The notes under the pieces: model-generated | What the model was told of the DNA's origin: nothing | Database searches by the model: none | What the model saw: the letters and a program-made list of their open reading frames with translations, nothing else | Translations under genes and position numbers: made by a program | Part shown: in pieces, positions 35,109-44,788 of the stretch | Position numbering within the stretch: position 1 is the stretch's first letter | Layout of the letters: every line of letters begins with the position of its first letter | Origin: Corynebacterium atrinae | GTDB taxonomy: Bacteria; Actinomycetota; Actinomycetes; Mycobacteriales; Mycobacteriaceae | Assembly (NCBI RefSeq): GCF_030408455.1 | Contig: NZ_CP046977.1 | Location: 2,418,001 to 2,482,000 of the forward strand | Reading direction: 5' to 3' | DNA: 64,000 nucleotides

Positions 35109-36104
35109 ATGCGCGATCTGACAATCTGGCTGGATAGCCTTGACCCGGAGGCAGGCGCGGCCTTGCGGGTCATTTCTTACTTCGAGGAACTTCTCGCTCA
35201 AGAAGTAGGCGTGCATGCCATTGCGCGGGCGGCCGCAAAGCTCACGGGATGCGGCGTCGGGATTTCCTACGCCGATCAACAGACCCAAATCAGAGTTACC
35301 GCCGATGGAATTCCCACGATGGGGACTTCTTTTGATCCAGAGTGGCTCAGTACTTCCCTCGATGTAGTAGTCGGCACTATTTGGATTGAGCGAGACGGTC
35401 CGCCTCAGCCATTGGATCCTTTGGTGTTGGAGCGAGCTGCGGGTGCGGTCAACCACATTTTGTCACGTAAGAGGGTATCGGCGAACGCCCGAAAAGATGC
35501 GGATGCCTGGTGCGAATTGGCTATCGATGCTGGGGTTGCGTTGGAGGATCGTCGTCACGCTGTCAAACAATTGGGTTTAAATCCCCAACGTCTGCGACCT
35601 ATTGTCCTCACGGGAGGACAGGTGAAGATCGTCGAGGAGTCCACAACTCAGTCCTTCATCTCGCGGCAAGGTAGAAAACGGGTGGCAATCGGGTACACGG
35701 CTCCAGTCGAGGAGCTTCCTGAGTCTGCCTTGGCGGCGCAATTGGCATTCCGTCTCACGGCCGATGGGACGGAATTGGATCCGGGACCGCGGGTCGTTTT
35801 CGCCGAGAGTGCGGGCGGTTTCTTGGTTCTTGCGCAGACTCTTGGTCCGGAATCCCCGCGACACCCGGACGTCAATGCCCTGGAAGTTGCCGGCCGTGAA
35901 GTTCCGTGGATGATCCAGACGTTGGATACGTTTTCAATCGCAACAAGCGTTCGTGCTGCTGCCGACCTTTTGCGAGTCCATCATTCAACGTTGCAGGAGC
36001 GTCTCCTCCGAGCGGAGCGATTGCTTGGGTGGAACATTCGTGACACCGAAGGCAGGATGCGTTTGCACCTGGCGCTCGTCATGCGTCGACTTCACCGCCA
36101 GTAG
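35109..36104 (+). CDS. PucR-type helix-turn-helix transcriptional regulator
   Basis: 331 residues. The C-terminal 60 residues hold a PucR/CdaR-type HTH (SVRAAADLLRVHHSTLQERL, then ERLLGW and MRLHLALVMRRL). The N-terminal 150 residues have a GAF-like look (ELLAQEVGVHAIARAAAKLTG). Ligand unknown. It starts 30 nt after the broken hydrolase gene and on the same strand, so it may control it. Confidence 0.78.
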   Translation: MRDLTIWLDSLDPEAGAALRVISYFEELLAQEVGVHAIARAAAKLTGCGVGISYADQQTQIRVTADGIPTMGTSFDPEWLSTSLDVVVGTIWIERDGPPQPLDPLVLERAAGAVNHILSRKRVSANARKDADAWCELAIDAGVALEDRRHAVKQLGLNPQRLRPIVLTGGQVKIVEESTTQSFISRQGRKRVAIGYTAPVEELPESALAAQLAFRLTADGTELDPGPRVVFAESAGGFLVLAQTLGPESPRHPDVNALEVAGREVPWMIQTLDTFSIATSVRAAADLLRVHHSTLQERLLRAERLLGWNIRDTEGRMRLHLALVMRRLHRQ

Positions 36105-36123
36105 CAGACCTATAGTCGAAGCC

Positions 36124-36519
36124 ATGACACTACGACTGGGATTCATCGGAATTGTGACGTCAAATATGGCTGCTTCATTGGACTTCTATCGGGCGCTCGG
36201 GGTGGAGATCGCCGCCGATCAGGATGGCGCTCCGCATGTTGATGCGCAGTTGGCCGACGGAACTGCGCTGGCGTGGGATACCGTGGATACGATCCGGACC
36301 TTCGATCCGAATTATGTTCCGCCGACGGGTGGCCACCGCATTGCGCTGGCGTTTAAGAAGGACTCCCCGGCCGAGGTGGATGCGGCATATCAGACGATGG
36401 TGAATGCCGGATTCTCGGGCCACGTCGCTCCGTGGGATGCGTTTTGGGGGCAGCGCTATGCCACCCTGTTGGACCCGGATGGCAACTCCGTCGACCTCTT
36501 CGCGACACAGGAGCCTTAG
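36124..36519 (+). CDS. VOC (glyoxalase/bleomycin resistance) family protein
   Basis: 131 residues, one VOC module of two beta-alpha-beta3 units: GFIGIVTSNMAASLDFYRAL at the start and YATLLDPDGNSVDLFA at the end. Members bind a metal and act on glyoxalase substrates, dioxygenase substrates or drugs; none can be singled out. Its stop overlaps the stop of the opposite binding-protein gene by 4 bp. Confidence 0.85.
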   Translation: MTLRLGFIGIVTSNMAASLDFYRALGVEIAADQDGAPHVDAQLADGTALAWDTVDTIRTFDPNYVPPTGGHRIALAFKKDSPAEVDAAYQTMVNAGFSGHVAPWDAFWGQRYATLLDPDGNSVDLFATQEP

Positions 36520-37427
36520 GAGTTCTCCTCCAGGAATTCGCGGGCAATGACCGGGGCTTCGGCTTTTTCTTTGCCGATGTTGCGGAGGTTCATGGCGACG
36601 AGGGCGTCGGTGGTCAGGAGGGCGGAAGCTCCGTTGATGGCGTCGACGGCACCGTCGGGGAGGGCACCTGAGCGCATGAGGGGGAGGACGTTCTGGGGGA
36701 GGACGAGACCCTCGGGGTCGTCGAGGGTGACGAGGTCGATCTCGTTACCGGCGGAGTCGAGGAGCGGCGAGGTGGTGTAGATGTCGGCGACGTCAGCTGA
36801 TCCGCTGGTCAAAGCAGCGATGGTGAGGGGTCCGCCGCCGTCGGAGATGGGGACCATGGTGATGGTGGAGGCGTCGACGTTGTAGACGGAGGTGAGGCCG
36901 CGGGGGCCGTAGGGTCGTTCGGCGAGTTCGGGGTTGGCGGCGATGCGGACCTGGTCGAGTTTGCTGAGGTCGGCGAGGGTGGTGAGGCCGCGGTCGTCGG
37001 CAAGCGAGCGAGTGACGCGGTAGGAGTCTTTGGATTCCCCTTCGGCGAGGTTTCCAGTTGACAATCCCTCGGGCAGGACCTCGGACAAGGCCGTGTCGAC
37101 GTCTGCGGGGGTGGCGCCGGTTGGCAAGTCAGCGCCGTAGAATTGTGCCAGGTTGCCAGCGTATTCGGGGACGAGGTCGACGCTGCCCTCTTCAAGCGCG
37201 CGGAGGTAAACCTCGCGGGAGCCGATGGCAGAGGTGACTTCAACCTGGAAGCCGGCATCTTCGAGGGCTTGCGCCCAGACTTGGCCGATGATTTCGGACT
37301 CGGGGAAGTTGGCGGTGCCGATGGTGATGACATCATCGCTGGATTCGGTGGCCAGCGGGTCGGATGGGGAGGAGCAGGCGGTCAGTACCAGAGCGAAGGC
37401 GGCGATAGCGGCTAAACGTTTCTTCAT
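36516..37427 (-). CDS. Osmoprotectant ABC transporter, substrate-binding lipoprotein
   Basis: 303 residues. Signal peptide with lipobox LTAC (Cys18), then a type II binding fold of the OpuAC/ProX group: ITIGTANFPESEIIGQVWAQ, GSREVYLRALEEGSVDLVPEYAGN and later SADVADIYTTSPLL. It would capture glycine betaine, choline or carnitine outside the cell. Last gene of a four-gene operon with ATGA overlaps throughout. Confidence 0.9.
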   Translation of the reverse strand: MKKRLAAIAAFALVLTACSSPSDPLATESSDDVITIGTANFPESEIIGQVWAQALEDAGFQVEVTSAIGSREVYLRALEEGSVDLVPEYAGNLAQFYGADLPTGATPADVDTALSEVLPEGLSTGNLAEGESKDSYRVTRSLADDRGLTTLADLSKLDQVRIAANPELAERPYGPRGLTSVYNVDASTITMVPISDGGGPLTIAALTSGSADVADIYTTSPLLDSAGNEIDLVTLDDPEGLVLPQNVLPLMRSGALPDGAVDAINGASALLTTDALVAMNLRNIGKEKAEAPVIAREFLEENS

Positions 37428-38071
37428 GTCACACGTCCTTGAGGTTGAAGTGATCGTTGCAGCGAGGCGAGAACCACATCGACGATGAGCGCTAGGACCG
37501 TCACCAGGAGTGCTCCGGCGAGCATCTGCGGGTAATCGCGTAGTGCAAGTCCGTCAATAAGAAAGCGACCGAGTCCCGATAAACCAATGTAGGCAACAAC
37601 TGTCGCCGTGGCTAGGACTTGGACGACGCAGGAGCGGAGGCCGCCCATCATCGTGGCGGCGGCGAGGGGGAGTTCCACGCCGGTGAGGATCTGTCTCTCG
37701 CTGAACCCGGAGGCTCGCGCGGAGTCGACTACAGGGCGGGGAATTGCCTGGAGCCCGGTGACAATCCCAGCGAGCAGGGGCGGGACCGCCAGGATCACGA
37801 GCACGATGGTGGCGGGGATTAATGGAAGGCTTACGCCGAAGCTCAGTTGCACGGTGAGCCAGGTGAGCAGGCCGAGGGACGGGAGGGCTCGCAAAGCCCC
37901 GGCGACCCCGACGACGGCGTTCGCGGCGCGGCCGGTGTGTCCCACCCAGAGCCCGAGGGGCAAAGCGATGACGAGGGCTAGTCCCACGGCCAACGCGGTA
38001 TACGCCAGGTGGTCGACGGTGCGGGAGGCAATGAGGGAGAAGTTGGCGGGATCAGTGAGGTAGGAAATCAT
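37424..38071 (-). CDS. Osmoprotectant ABC transporter, permease 2
   Basis: 215 residues from the ATG at 38071, which has GGAGG 5 nt upstream. Five or six membrane segments and the EAA-type loop around IPRPVVDSARASGFSERQILTGVELPLA. It is paired with the upstream permease and overlaps both neighbours by 4 nt. Confidence 0.9.
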   Translation of the reverse strand: MISYLTDPANFSLIASRTVDHLAYTALAVGLALVIALPLGLWVGHTGRAANAVVGVAGALRALPSLGLLTWLTVQLSFGVSLPLIPATIVLVILAVPPLLAGIVTGLQAIPRPVVDSARASGFSERQILTGVELPLAAATMMGGLRSCVVQVLATATVVAYIGLSGLGRFLIDGLALRDYPQMLAGALLVTVLALIVDVVLASLQRSLQPQGRVT

Positions 38072-38706
38072 GAACGCCTCCACGGCATGGTGAGGCGGCC
38101 GATGAGGAGGAGGGCGGCGTCGATAAGCACTGCCAGCAACACCGTGCCCAGCAGGCCGACGATGATCTGCGTGGGGAACGATCGCTGGAAACCTTCGGTG
38201 AACAGCGTGCCCAGGGAGGACACGCCGATGAGCGCACCGACGGAGACCAAAGAGATTGTCGACGCCGCGACAACCCGGATCCCGGCCAGCAGGCCGGGTC
38301 CGGCGAGCGGCAGTTCAACGCCGAGGATGCGACGCCAAGTGGGGTAGCCCATCGCAATGGCGGCTTGGCGGACGTCTCCGGGGACGGTATCGAAGGCGTC
38401 GGCGGTGGAGCGGATTTGCAGGGCGAGGCCGTAGAGGGTCATGGCGACGATGACGTTGAGCGGGGAGAGGATCGAGGTTCCCAACAACAGCGGCATGACC
38501 ACGAACAAGGCCAGCGAGGGCACGACGTAGAGCAGGCCGGCGGCCACGACGACGACTTCGCGGGCGGGGCGGAAACGGTGCGCCAGCCAGCCGATCGGTA
38601 GCGCGAGCAGGAAGGACGCGAGGATCGCCGGCCACGATAGGGCCAGGTGGTCCAGGGTGAGTTCGCCGATCCTGGTGGTGTTGGTGGCTATCCATTGCCA
38701 GTTCAT
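38068..38706 (-). CDS. Osmoprotectant ABC transporter, permease 1
   Basis: 212 residues, with membrane segments and the EAA loop DTVPGDVRQAAIAMGYPTWRRILGVELPLA. Together with permease 2 it forms the channel of the OpuB/OpuC-type importer. The start overlaps the ATPase stop (ATGA). Confidence 0.9.
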   Translation of the reverse strand: MNWQWIATNTTRIGELTLDHLALSWPAILASFLLALPIGWLAHRFRPAREVVVVAAGLLYVVPSLALFVVMPLLLGTSILSPLNVIVAMTLYGLALQIRSTADAFDTVPGDVRQAAIAMGYPTWRRILGVELPLAGPGLLAGIRVVAASTISLVSVGALIGVSSLGTLFTEGFQRSFPTQIIVGLLGTVLLAVLIDAALLLIGRLTMPWRRS

Positions 38707-39509
38707 TGCAGGATGCCTTTGACGCGGCCATGCTTATCGACGACGACGTCGCGGCCGTCGCGCACCTCCACCGACAATGCGCGGGAATCGGCACCCACGA
38801 AGTCCCGGACGTAGTCGGAGGCCGGGCGCAGGAGAAAGTCCTCGGCGACGCCGACTTGGTGAACCTCCGCGCGCTCGCCGAGCAAGACCACTTCGTCGCC
38901 AAGCAGGAATGCCTCGTCGATGTCGTGGGTGACCATGAGGATCGTCGTTTGCATCGTTTCCTTGAGGGCGAGAATCTCCTCCTGCAACCCCCGCCGAACC
39001 ACTGGATCGACGGCGCCGAAGGGCTCGTCCATGAGCAAGATGTCCGGGGAAGATACCAGCCCGCGAGCGACCCCGACCCGCTGGGCCTGTCCGCCGGAGA
39101 GCTCTGCGGGATAGCGCGATCCCAGGTCGGGATCGAGGCCGACGAGCTCGAGCATCTCGGCCGCTCGCGTCCTCGCCTGGGATTTTGTCGCACCATTGAG
39201 GCGGGCAACAGCGGCGACGTTGTCCAGGGCGGTGCGATGCGGCAGCAGGCCGGAGTGCTGCATGACGTAGCCGATAGAGCGCCGCAACGTCACCGGATCA
39301 ACCCCCGCGATGTCCTCACCACGGACCAAGATCCGCCCCGAGTCGGGGGATACCATTCGGTTGACCATGCGCAGCAGCGTCGTCTTGCCGCATCCCGAAG
39401 GGCCAACAAAGACGGTGATCGACCCGGCGACCACGCGGTGGGAAAAGCCCTCGACGGCCGGTGCAGGAGAACCCGGGTAGGCCTTGGTCACGGCGTCGAA
39501 CTCGATCAT
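38703..39509 (-). CDS. Osmoprotectant ABC transporter, ATP-binding protein
   Basis: 268 residues from the ATG at 39509. Walker A GPSGCGKTT, Q-loop YVMQHSGLLPH, signature LSGGQAQRVGVARGL, Walker B ILLMDEPFGAVDP and the switch His in VTHDID are all present. First gene of the operon; the promoter should be in the 115-bp gap to the divergent flavohaemoprotein-like gene. Confidence 0.93.
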   Translation of the reverse strand: MIEFDAVTKAYPGSPAPAVEGFSHRVVAGSITVFVGPSGCGKTTLLRMVNRMVSPDSGRILVRGEDIAGVDPVTLRRSIGYVMQHSGLLPHRTALDNVAAVARLNGATKSQARTRAAEMLELVGLDPDLGSRYPAELSGGQAQRVGVARGLVSSPDILLMDEPFGAVDPVVRRGLQEEILALKETMQTTILMVTHDIDEAFLLGDEVVLLGERAEVHQVGVAEDFLLRPASDYVRDFVGADSRALSVEVRDGRDVVVDKHGRVKGILQ

Positions 39510-39624
39510 CGTGGAATCTTCCTGGTGGGATTTAAGGGGCTGTGAACGCGATAAGGGTCCGATTGTACCCACTTCACCCATGCGTGGGAACGAATATCCT
39601 CCTGCCGTAACTGACCAAGGCACA

Positions 39625-40815
39625 ATGGAGCGCATGGAAACCCTCGAATCTGTCGGTGAGATTTTGCGCGCCCGAAGTGACGAGTTTCGCGATGCCGTTC
39701 AGCAGCGCTTCTACCAGGATGTTCTAGAGGCCCGGCAAGTGTTTCCCATCTCCTTGCGCGATACCCACCGGGATTTGGCCGGTGCGGTGGCATGGGTGAT
39801 GGAACGCACCCCACGCACCGGCGCCCTGCCGCCGGAGCTCCTGGACAAGCTCCGTCACCTGGGCCGCGATCACCGACGGCACGGCTTCCCCGCCGAGATC
39901 TATCCCGCTTTTGCCACCGCCCTGCAGCACGGATTGCGCGTGATGGAGGTCCCGGAGGTCGACGCCGCGAGCCGGGCCGTGGAGCTGGTCTGCTCCGTCA
40001 TGGCGGCGGCCGCGCAGGAGGCGGATCGGGAGGGGATCGCGCCGGTGTTTTCCGCCGAGGTCCAGGGCGTGCAGCGTCGTAGTCGCCGCATCAGCGTCGT
40101 GCGCCTGGAGGCCGGACTGCCGGTGGATTACCGCCCCGGCCAGTACCTGCCAGTGACCACGTCTTATCTGCCGGGCGTGTGGCGTACCCTCTCCCCCGCC
40201 CTGCCCAGCAACGACTTCGGGCAGCTGGAGTTCCACGTCCGCACGGTGGAGGGCAGCCACGTCTCCCAGCTTCTGGCCACGCCGAAGCCGGGCGATTATT
40301 GGAACTTCGGCGCGCCGGGCGGCGACTTGAGCATCGACGGTGAGCGAGATGTGTTGATGATCGCGCATGGCACCGGCCTCGCTCCCCTGCGCGCCATTCT
40401 TTTTGACATGCTCGATTGGCCGCCCGAGCGCCACCGCCCCCGCGTTCATCTGTTCGTGGCCGCGGAGTACCCGGGCGAGCTCTATGACCTCATGGGATTG
40501 TGGAATCTCGCGATGGTGACGTCGTGGCTGTCGGTGGTTCCCGTCGTGGAACATGACACCGATCCGTGGTGGGTGGGCATCCCGGGCGATACCCCCGAGG
40601 TCCCCCGCGGCCTCCACCTTCGGGTTTCGGGCCAGGTTGGCGAGGTCGTCGCTTCCTATGGTGCGTGGGCGGATCGCCAGGTGCTCGTGGTGGGCGAGGC
40701 CGCCAGGGTCCACCGCACCGTCGCCGCCCTCATCGCCGGCGAGACCCCGCCTGAGAACATCCAGACGCAGGCGTGGGAAATCGCGGACCAGTGGCCTCGC
40801 CTAGAGGATGGGTAG
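39625..40815 (+). CDS. Flavohaemoprotein-like globin/FAD-NAD reductase
   Basis: 396 residues from the ATG at 39625 (or 39634). An N-terminal globin-like part has FYQD with the B10 Tyr and LGRDHRRHGF with the proximal His, but the distal Gln seems replaced by His (DTHRDLAG). The reductase part has RPGQYLPV, RTLS in place of the FAD motif RxYS, and MIAHGTGLAPLRAIL for NAD. Classical flavohaemoproteins oxidise nitric oxide to nitrate; the changed pocket leaves activity open. It overlaps the nitrilase gene by 15 bp, tail to tail. Confidence 0.78.
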   Translation: MERMETLESVGEILRARSDEFRDAVQQRFYQDVLEARQVFPISLRDTHRDLAGAVAWVMERTPRTGALPPELLDKLRHLGRDHRRHGFPAEIYPAFATALQHGLRVMEVPEVDAASRAVELVCSVMAAAAQEADREGIAPVFSAEVQGVQRRSRRISVVRLEAGLPVDYRPGQYLPVTTSYLPGVWRTLSPALPSNDFGQLEFHVRTVEGSHVSQLLATPKPGDYWNFGAPGGDLSIDGERDVLMIAHGTGLAPLRAILFDMLDWPPERHRPRVHLFVAAEYPGELYDLMGLWNLAMVTSWLSVVPVVEHDTDPWWVGIPGDTPEVPRGLHLRVSGQVGEVVASYGAWADRQVLVVGEAARVHRTVAALIAGETPPENIQTQAWEIADQWPRLEDG

Positions 40816-41604
40816 TGAGCGCCGAGCTTGGCTGACCTGCTCTAAATCGAGATCAACAACAAAGGTTTCCGGTCCGTACCCGGCCTCCGCTTCTCGACGC
40901 CCCGTTGGCCCCACCACGCACGAATGCCCAATGCCGGTCGGCCCGCTGGCTTCGCCAGCTGCGTCCTCCCCTCCCGGGCGCGCTTGCCCGGCCGCCACGA
41001 TCCACGCCGTGGAATCGAGCGCACGCCCGGCGGTGAGGATGCGCCATTGCTCCAGCTTGCCGGGCCCATCCATCCAGCTGTTGGGAACGAGGATGACCTG
41101 CGCGCCTCGGCGCGCTAGTTCTTGGAACTGCGCGGGGAAGCGGATGTCGTAGCAGATGGCGATGCCGACGGTGACCCCGCCGACGTCGATAAGCGACAAG
41201 TCCGTGCCGGGCTTGACGGTGTCGGACTCGCGATAGTTGAAGGCATCAAAGGTGTGGATCTTGTCGTAGCCGGTGTGAATGTCCGGCCCCGTGATCAGCG
41301 CGGTGTTGGTGACGCGATTGATCTGCTTTCCATCCCGCTCGACGGTGTCGGCGGGGCGGAACATCCCCGCGACGACCGTTACTCCCAGTTCACGGGCGGT
41401 TTCTTGGATGCCGGTGGCAAACTCGCCATCGAGTTCCTGGGCTTGGGTGTCCAGCCGTCCGGTATCAAAGGCCTGGCTCGTGGCCTCGGGAAACACGATG
41501 AGTTGGGCTCCCTGCTCGGCGACCTCGCGGATCTCTTGTTGGGCACGGGCCAAATTGTCGAGGATATCCGCTCCGGACTCGAATTGCACCACTCCAATTT
41601 TCAT
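40801..41604 (-). CDS. Nitrilase-superfamily carbon-nitrogen hydrolase
   Basis: 267 residues from the ATG at 41604; the longer frame upstream is not coding in character. The Glu-Lys-Cys triad is visible: FPEATSQAF, YDKIHTFDAF and AICYDIRFP. The closing motif RALDSTAWIVAAGQ is that of the Nit family, which includes deaminated-glutathione amidases. The substrate is not certain. Confidence 0.9.
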   Translation of the reverse strand: MKIGVVQFESGADILDNLARAQQEIREVAEQGAQLIVFPEATSQAFDTGRLDTQAQELDGEFATGIQETARELGVTVVAGMFRPADTVERDGKQINRVTNTALITGPDIHTGYDKIHTFDAFNYRESDTVKPGTDLSLIDVGGVTVGIAICYDIRFPAQFQELARRGAQVILVPNSWMDGPGKLEQWRILTAGRALDSTAWIVAAGQARPGGEDAAGEASGPTGIGHSCVVGPTGRREAEAGYGPETFVVDLDLEQVSQARRSLPIL

Positions 41605-41695
41605 GGCCCCACGATATGTGGATAGCCGAAAGTTATCCACAGGCTGGCTCGTCCGACGCTTGAGCATTGGGCCACACGCTGGTGAAACTGGACCC

Positions 41696-41953
41696 ATGAA
41701 CCTAGTAATCCACCCCATTGCCCTCGACCTACTGGCTACCTTTCTCAGTCGCCGCCTGCTTGCTCCCTCTGACATTCCTGTCGAAGCGGCCACGCGGACA
41801 GGAGCGGCCCTGGCGCGGGCCACTGTCGGATGGCGGGAAGGCCATCGGCGCACGGAAAACTCCCTGCATTCTCAACTGCTCGACATCCGCCACTTCAGCC
41901 AGCGGGCGGCCGCGGAAGATCTGCGGCTCGCCCGGGCCCTGGGTGGTTCTTGA
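41696..41953 (+). CDS. Small helical protein of unknown function
   Basis: 85 residues with two or three predicted helices and no membrane segment. Its stop TGA overlaps the next ATG (TGATG), so it is surely coupled to the DUF1023 gene. The size, helices and a central VGW-x-x-G give it a WXG100/Esx-like look. This is a guess from layout; I do not recognise the family. Confidence 0.6.
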   Translation: MNLVIHPIALDLLATFLSRRLLAPSDIPVEAATRTGAALARATVGWREGHRRTENSLHSQLLDIRHFSQRAAAEDLRLARALGGS

Positions 41954-43116
41954 TGCTCAGCGCCCCTACCCTCCGCCACAACGCCCGCCTCCTCACCTCC
42001 GACGCCGGGCAGCTGTGGGAACAAGCTGCCTGGGTCTCTCGCGGCTGGTCGCAGTTCCACGATGCCGGCTTTCGCGGCGAGGGCGCCGACGCCGCCATAG
42101 CGCGCCTCGGGCGACTAAGCGAAGGCCTGAACTCACCTCCCGGTCAGATGGTCCGCGTCGCCTCTGTCTTAAGCACCACCGCCGGACTCCAGGAACACCT
42201 CGACCAAATGCGCGAACGCGTATTGGGAGCCATCGGAACGCTCAGCGAACACGACCCCAGTATTCAACGCACCCTGACCTCCCTCCGCATGCTCGGCGAG
42301 GCCCTCGACTGGGCGTGCGCCCGCCAAATCGGCATCTTGTGTGCGGACGGGGCTGGCACCCTTGATCCAGGGGAGCGCCTCGCCGACCTACCCGACCTGC
42401 CCATCGACGCCGTTCATGAGCTGCGCCTACTCACTGCCCCTCCCCACCTAAGCGAACTCGCTGAGGCCAACCCGGACCTGCGACTTCTAGAAGCTTCCGA
42501 CGGCCGATTAGTCGCCGCCATCGGCGACATCGACACCTCCGAGTCAGTGACCACCGTCGTCGCCGGCGTCAGCTCATCCGACCCGGCCGGGTGGGCAACT
42601 CAAGTTACTCGCGCCCGCGCCGTGGCGGGAGCCACCGGTGGCGCGGCCGTGTTGTGGTTGGGCTACCCGGCACCCAGCAACGCCGCCGAGGCGCTCAATC
42701 CGGCCGCCGCGCGAATGGCCGGACCCCAGCTCCGCGGCTTCCAGGAAGAACTGGCCCGACGACATCCCGGGCAGCGGCGCATCGTCGTCGGTTACAGCTA
42801 CGGGTCGGTGGTGGTGGGCAACGCGGCCAGATCCGAGGCGGGCCTGCATGCCGATGATGTCGTGCTGGTGGGAAGCCCCGGCGCAGGGGTGTCCGATGCG
42901 TCCCAACTGCGACTCCTGGGAGATGCTCCGCGGGTGCACGCCATGACCAACCCCGGTGACATCGTCGGCTGGGCAGCTGGCGTCCAGGGCCCGGACCCGA
43001 CCTCTCCAGGCTTCGGGGCAGAGGTCTGGCCAGGCACCCCCAGCGGTGATCACTCCTCCTACTGGGAGGACCCGCATTTCCTCGACAAACTAAGAGGCCT
43101 CAGCTCTCGGAGCTAG
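41953..43116 (+). CDS. DUF1023-type alpha/beta-hydrolase
   Basis: 387 residues. A helical N-terminal half (1-150), with W at LWEQAAWVSRGW, is followed by a hydrolase domain with the nucleophile elbow VVGYSYGSVVVG, an acid near HAMTNPGDIVGW, and His in GDHSSYWEDP. DUF1023 proteins are actinobacterial and often have such an N-terminal helical part. Substrate unknown. Coupled to the 85-residue gene upstream and followed by a terminator. Confidence 0.8.
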   Translation: MLSAPTLRHNARLLTSDAGQLWEQAAWVSRGWSQFHDAGFRGEGADAAIARLGRLSEGLNSPPGQMVRVASVLSTTAGLQEHLDQMRERVLGAIGTLSEHDPSIQRTLTSLRMLGEALDWACARQIGILCADGAGTLDPGERLADLPDLPIDAVHELRLLTAPPHLSELAEANPDLRLLEASDGRLVAAIGDIDTSESVTTVVAGVSSSDPAGWATQVTRARAVAGATGGAAVLWLGYPAPSNAAEALNPAAARMAGPQLRGFQEELARRHPGQRRIVVGYSYGSVVVGNAARSEAGLHADDVVLVGSPGAGVSDASQLRLLGDAPRVHAMTNPGDIVGWAAGVQGPDPTSPGFGAEVWPGTPSGDHSSYWEDPHFLDKLRGLSSRS

Positions 43117-43133
43117 GGACCTGCTAACCAGAA

Positions 43134-43158
43134 GTGCCCTCCCCGCCGGGGAGGGCAC
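43134..43158. terminator. Bidirectional hairpin between DUF1023 gene and ald
   Basis: GTGCCCTCCCC-GCC-GGGGAGGGCAC: a perfect 11-bp stem with a 3-nt loop in the 56-bp gap between convergent genes. Confidence 0.8.
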
Positions 43159-43172
43159 CCGGTTGAACCGGC

Positions 43173-44693
43173 TTAGAAGAAGCCGACGGCATTCTCCGAG
43201 TAGGACACGAGAAGGTTCTTGGTCTGCTGGTAGTGACCAAGCATCATGAGGTGATTCTCGCGGCCAATACCAGACTCCTTGTAGCCACCGAATGCGGCGT
43301 GAGCTGGGTAGTTGTGGTACTGGTTCACCCAGACGCGGCCAGCGTGGATGTCGCGGCCGGCGCGGTAGGCGAGGTTGACGTGGCGGGACCAGACACCGGC
43401 ACCGAGGCCGTAGTTGGTGTCGTTGGCCACCTGGATAGCATCCTCGTAATCCTTGAAAGTGGCGACGGAGAGGACGGGGCCAAAGATCTCCTCGCGGAAG
43501 ATCCGCATGGTGTTGTCGCCCTTGAACACGGTCGGCTCAATGTAGTAGCCGTTCTCCAGGCCATCGAGTTTGTTAACGTGGCCGCCGGTGAGGGTTTGAG
43601 CACCCTCAGCAGGTCCGATGTCGAGGTACTCGGTGATCTTGTCCATCTGCTCCTGGGAAGCCTGAGCGCCCATCATGGTTTCGGTGTCCAAGGGGTTGCC
43701 GATCTTGATCTTCTTCACGCGCTCAACGCCGAGCTCGAGGAACTGGTCGGCGATGGACTCGTGGACGAGGGCGCGGGACGGGCAGGTGCAGACTTCGCCC
43801 TGGTTGAGGGCGAACATGGCGAAGCCCTCGACGCACTTGTTTAGGAAGGCGTCGTCCTTCTCCATGATGTCGGGGAAGAAGATCGACGGGGACTTGCCAC
43901 CTAGTTCCAGGGTGACGGGGATGATGCGCTCCGCGACGGACTTGTTGATGATCTTGCCCACGGCGGTGGAGCCGGTGAAGGCGATCTTGGAAATGCGGTC
44001 CGAGGCGGTCAGGGCCACGCCAGCTTCTTCGCCGAGGCCGTTGACGATGTTAAGTACGCCGTCAGGCAGGAGGTCGGCGATGATGTCGATCACGTAAAGC
44101 AGGGAAGCCGGAGTCTGCTCCGCAGGCTTGAGGACGATGGCATTGCCCGCAGCCAGGGCCGGAGCAATCTTCCAGGTCGCCATGAGGATGGGGAAGTTCC
44201 AAGGGATAATTTGCCCAACGACACCGAGCGGCTCATGGAAGTGGTAGGCCACAGTGTTCTCATCGATCTGCGAGAGGCGACCCTCCTGCGCGCGGGTGGC
44301 ACCGGCGAAGTAGCGGAAGTGATCGACAGCGAGCGGGATATCGGCAGCGAGAGTCTCGCGGACGGCCTTGCCGTTCTCCCAAGTCTCGGCGACGGCGATC
44401 TCCTCAAGGTGCTCCTCGATGCGGTCGGCGATGCGGTGCAAGACTAGGGCGCGCTCGGCCGGGGAGGTCTTGCCCCACCCGGGAGCCGCCTTGTGTGCAG
44501 CGTCGAGGGCCAACTCGATGTCAGCCGCTTTGCCGCGCGCCACCTGACAAAAGACCTCGCCCGTCACCGGGGTGATGTTGTCCAAGTACTCGCCATCCAC
44601 CGGCGGGACCCACTGTCCACCGATGAAATTGTCGTAGCGGTCCCGGAAGTTGACGATTGAGCCTTCGGTTCCTGGATTGGCGTAAACGGTCAT
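43173..44693 (-). CDS. ald: Aldehyde dehydrogenase (acetaldehyde type)
   Basis: 506 residues. NAD-dependent ALDH with [14 protein letters not shown], the general base Glu in LELGGKSP, and the catalytic Cys in [11 protein letters not shown]. The tail [19 protein letters not shown] is that of the acetaldehyde/betaine subgroup (ExaC/AldA type). In C. glutamicum the ald gene sits beside hspR exactly as here and oxidises acetaldehyde during ethanol use. A RamA/RamB-like site upstream supports acetate/ethanol-type carbon control. Confidence 0.93.
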   Translation of the reverse strand: MTVYANPGTEGSIVNFRDRYDNFIGGQWVPPVDGEYLDNITPVTGEVFCQVARGKAADIELALDAAHKAAPGWGKTSPAERALVLHRIADRIEEHLEEIAVAETWENGKAVRETLAADIPLAVDHFRYFAGATRAQEGRLSQIDENTVAYHFHEPLGVVGQIIPWNFPILMATWKIAPALAAGNAIVLKPAEQTPASLLYVIDIIADLLPDGVLNIVNGLGEEAGVALTASDRISKIAFTGSTAVGKIINKSVAERIIPVTLELGGKSPSIFFPDIMEKDDAFLNKCVEGFAMFALNQGEVCTCPSRALVHESIADQFLELGVERVKKIKIGNPLDTETMMGAQASQEQMDKITEYLDIGPAEGAQTLTGGHVNKLDGLENGYYIEPTVFKGDNTMRIFREEIFGPVLSVATFKDYEDAIQVANDTNYGLGAGVWSRHVNLAYRAGRDIHAGRVWVNQYHNYPAHAAFGGYKESGIGRENHLMMLGHYQQTKNLLVSYSENAVGFF

Positions 44694-44788
44694 GATTGGT
44701 GTGTCCTTTCACGGTGGGGAGGCATGATTGTGGTGCTACCCACACCGTACTGTGTCCCCTGCCACAGATGCGAAGATCTGTATCCACA

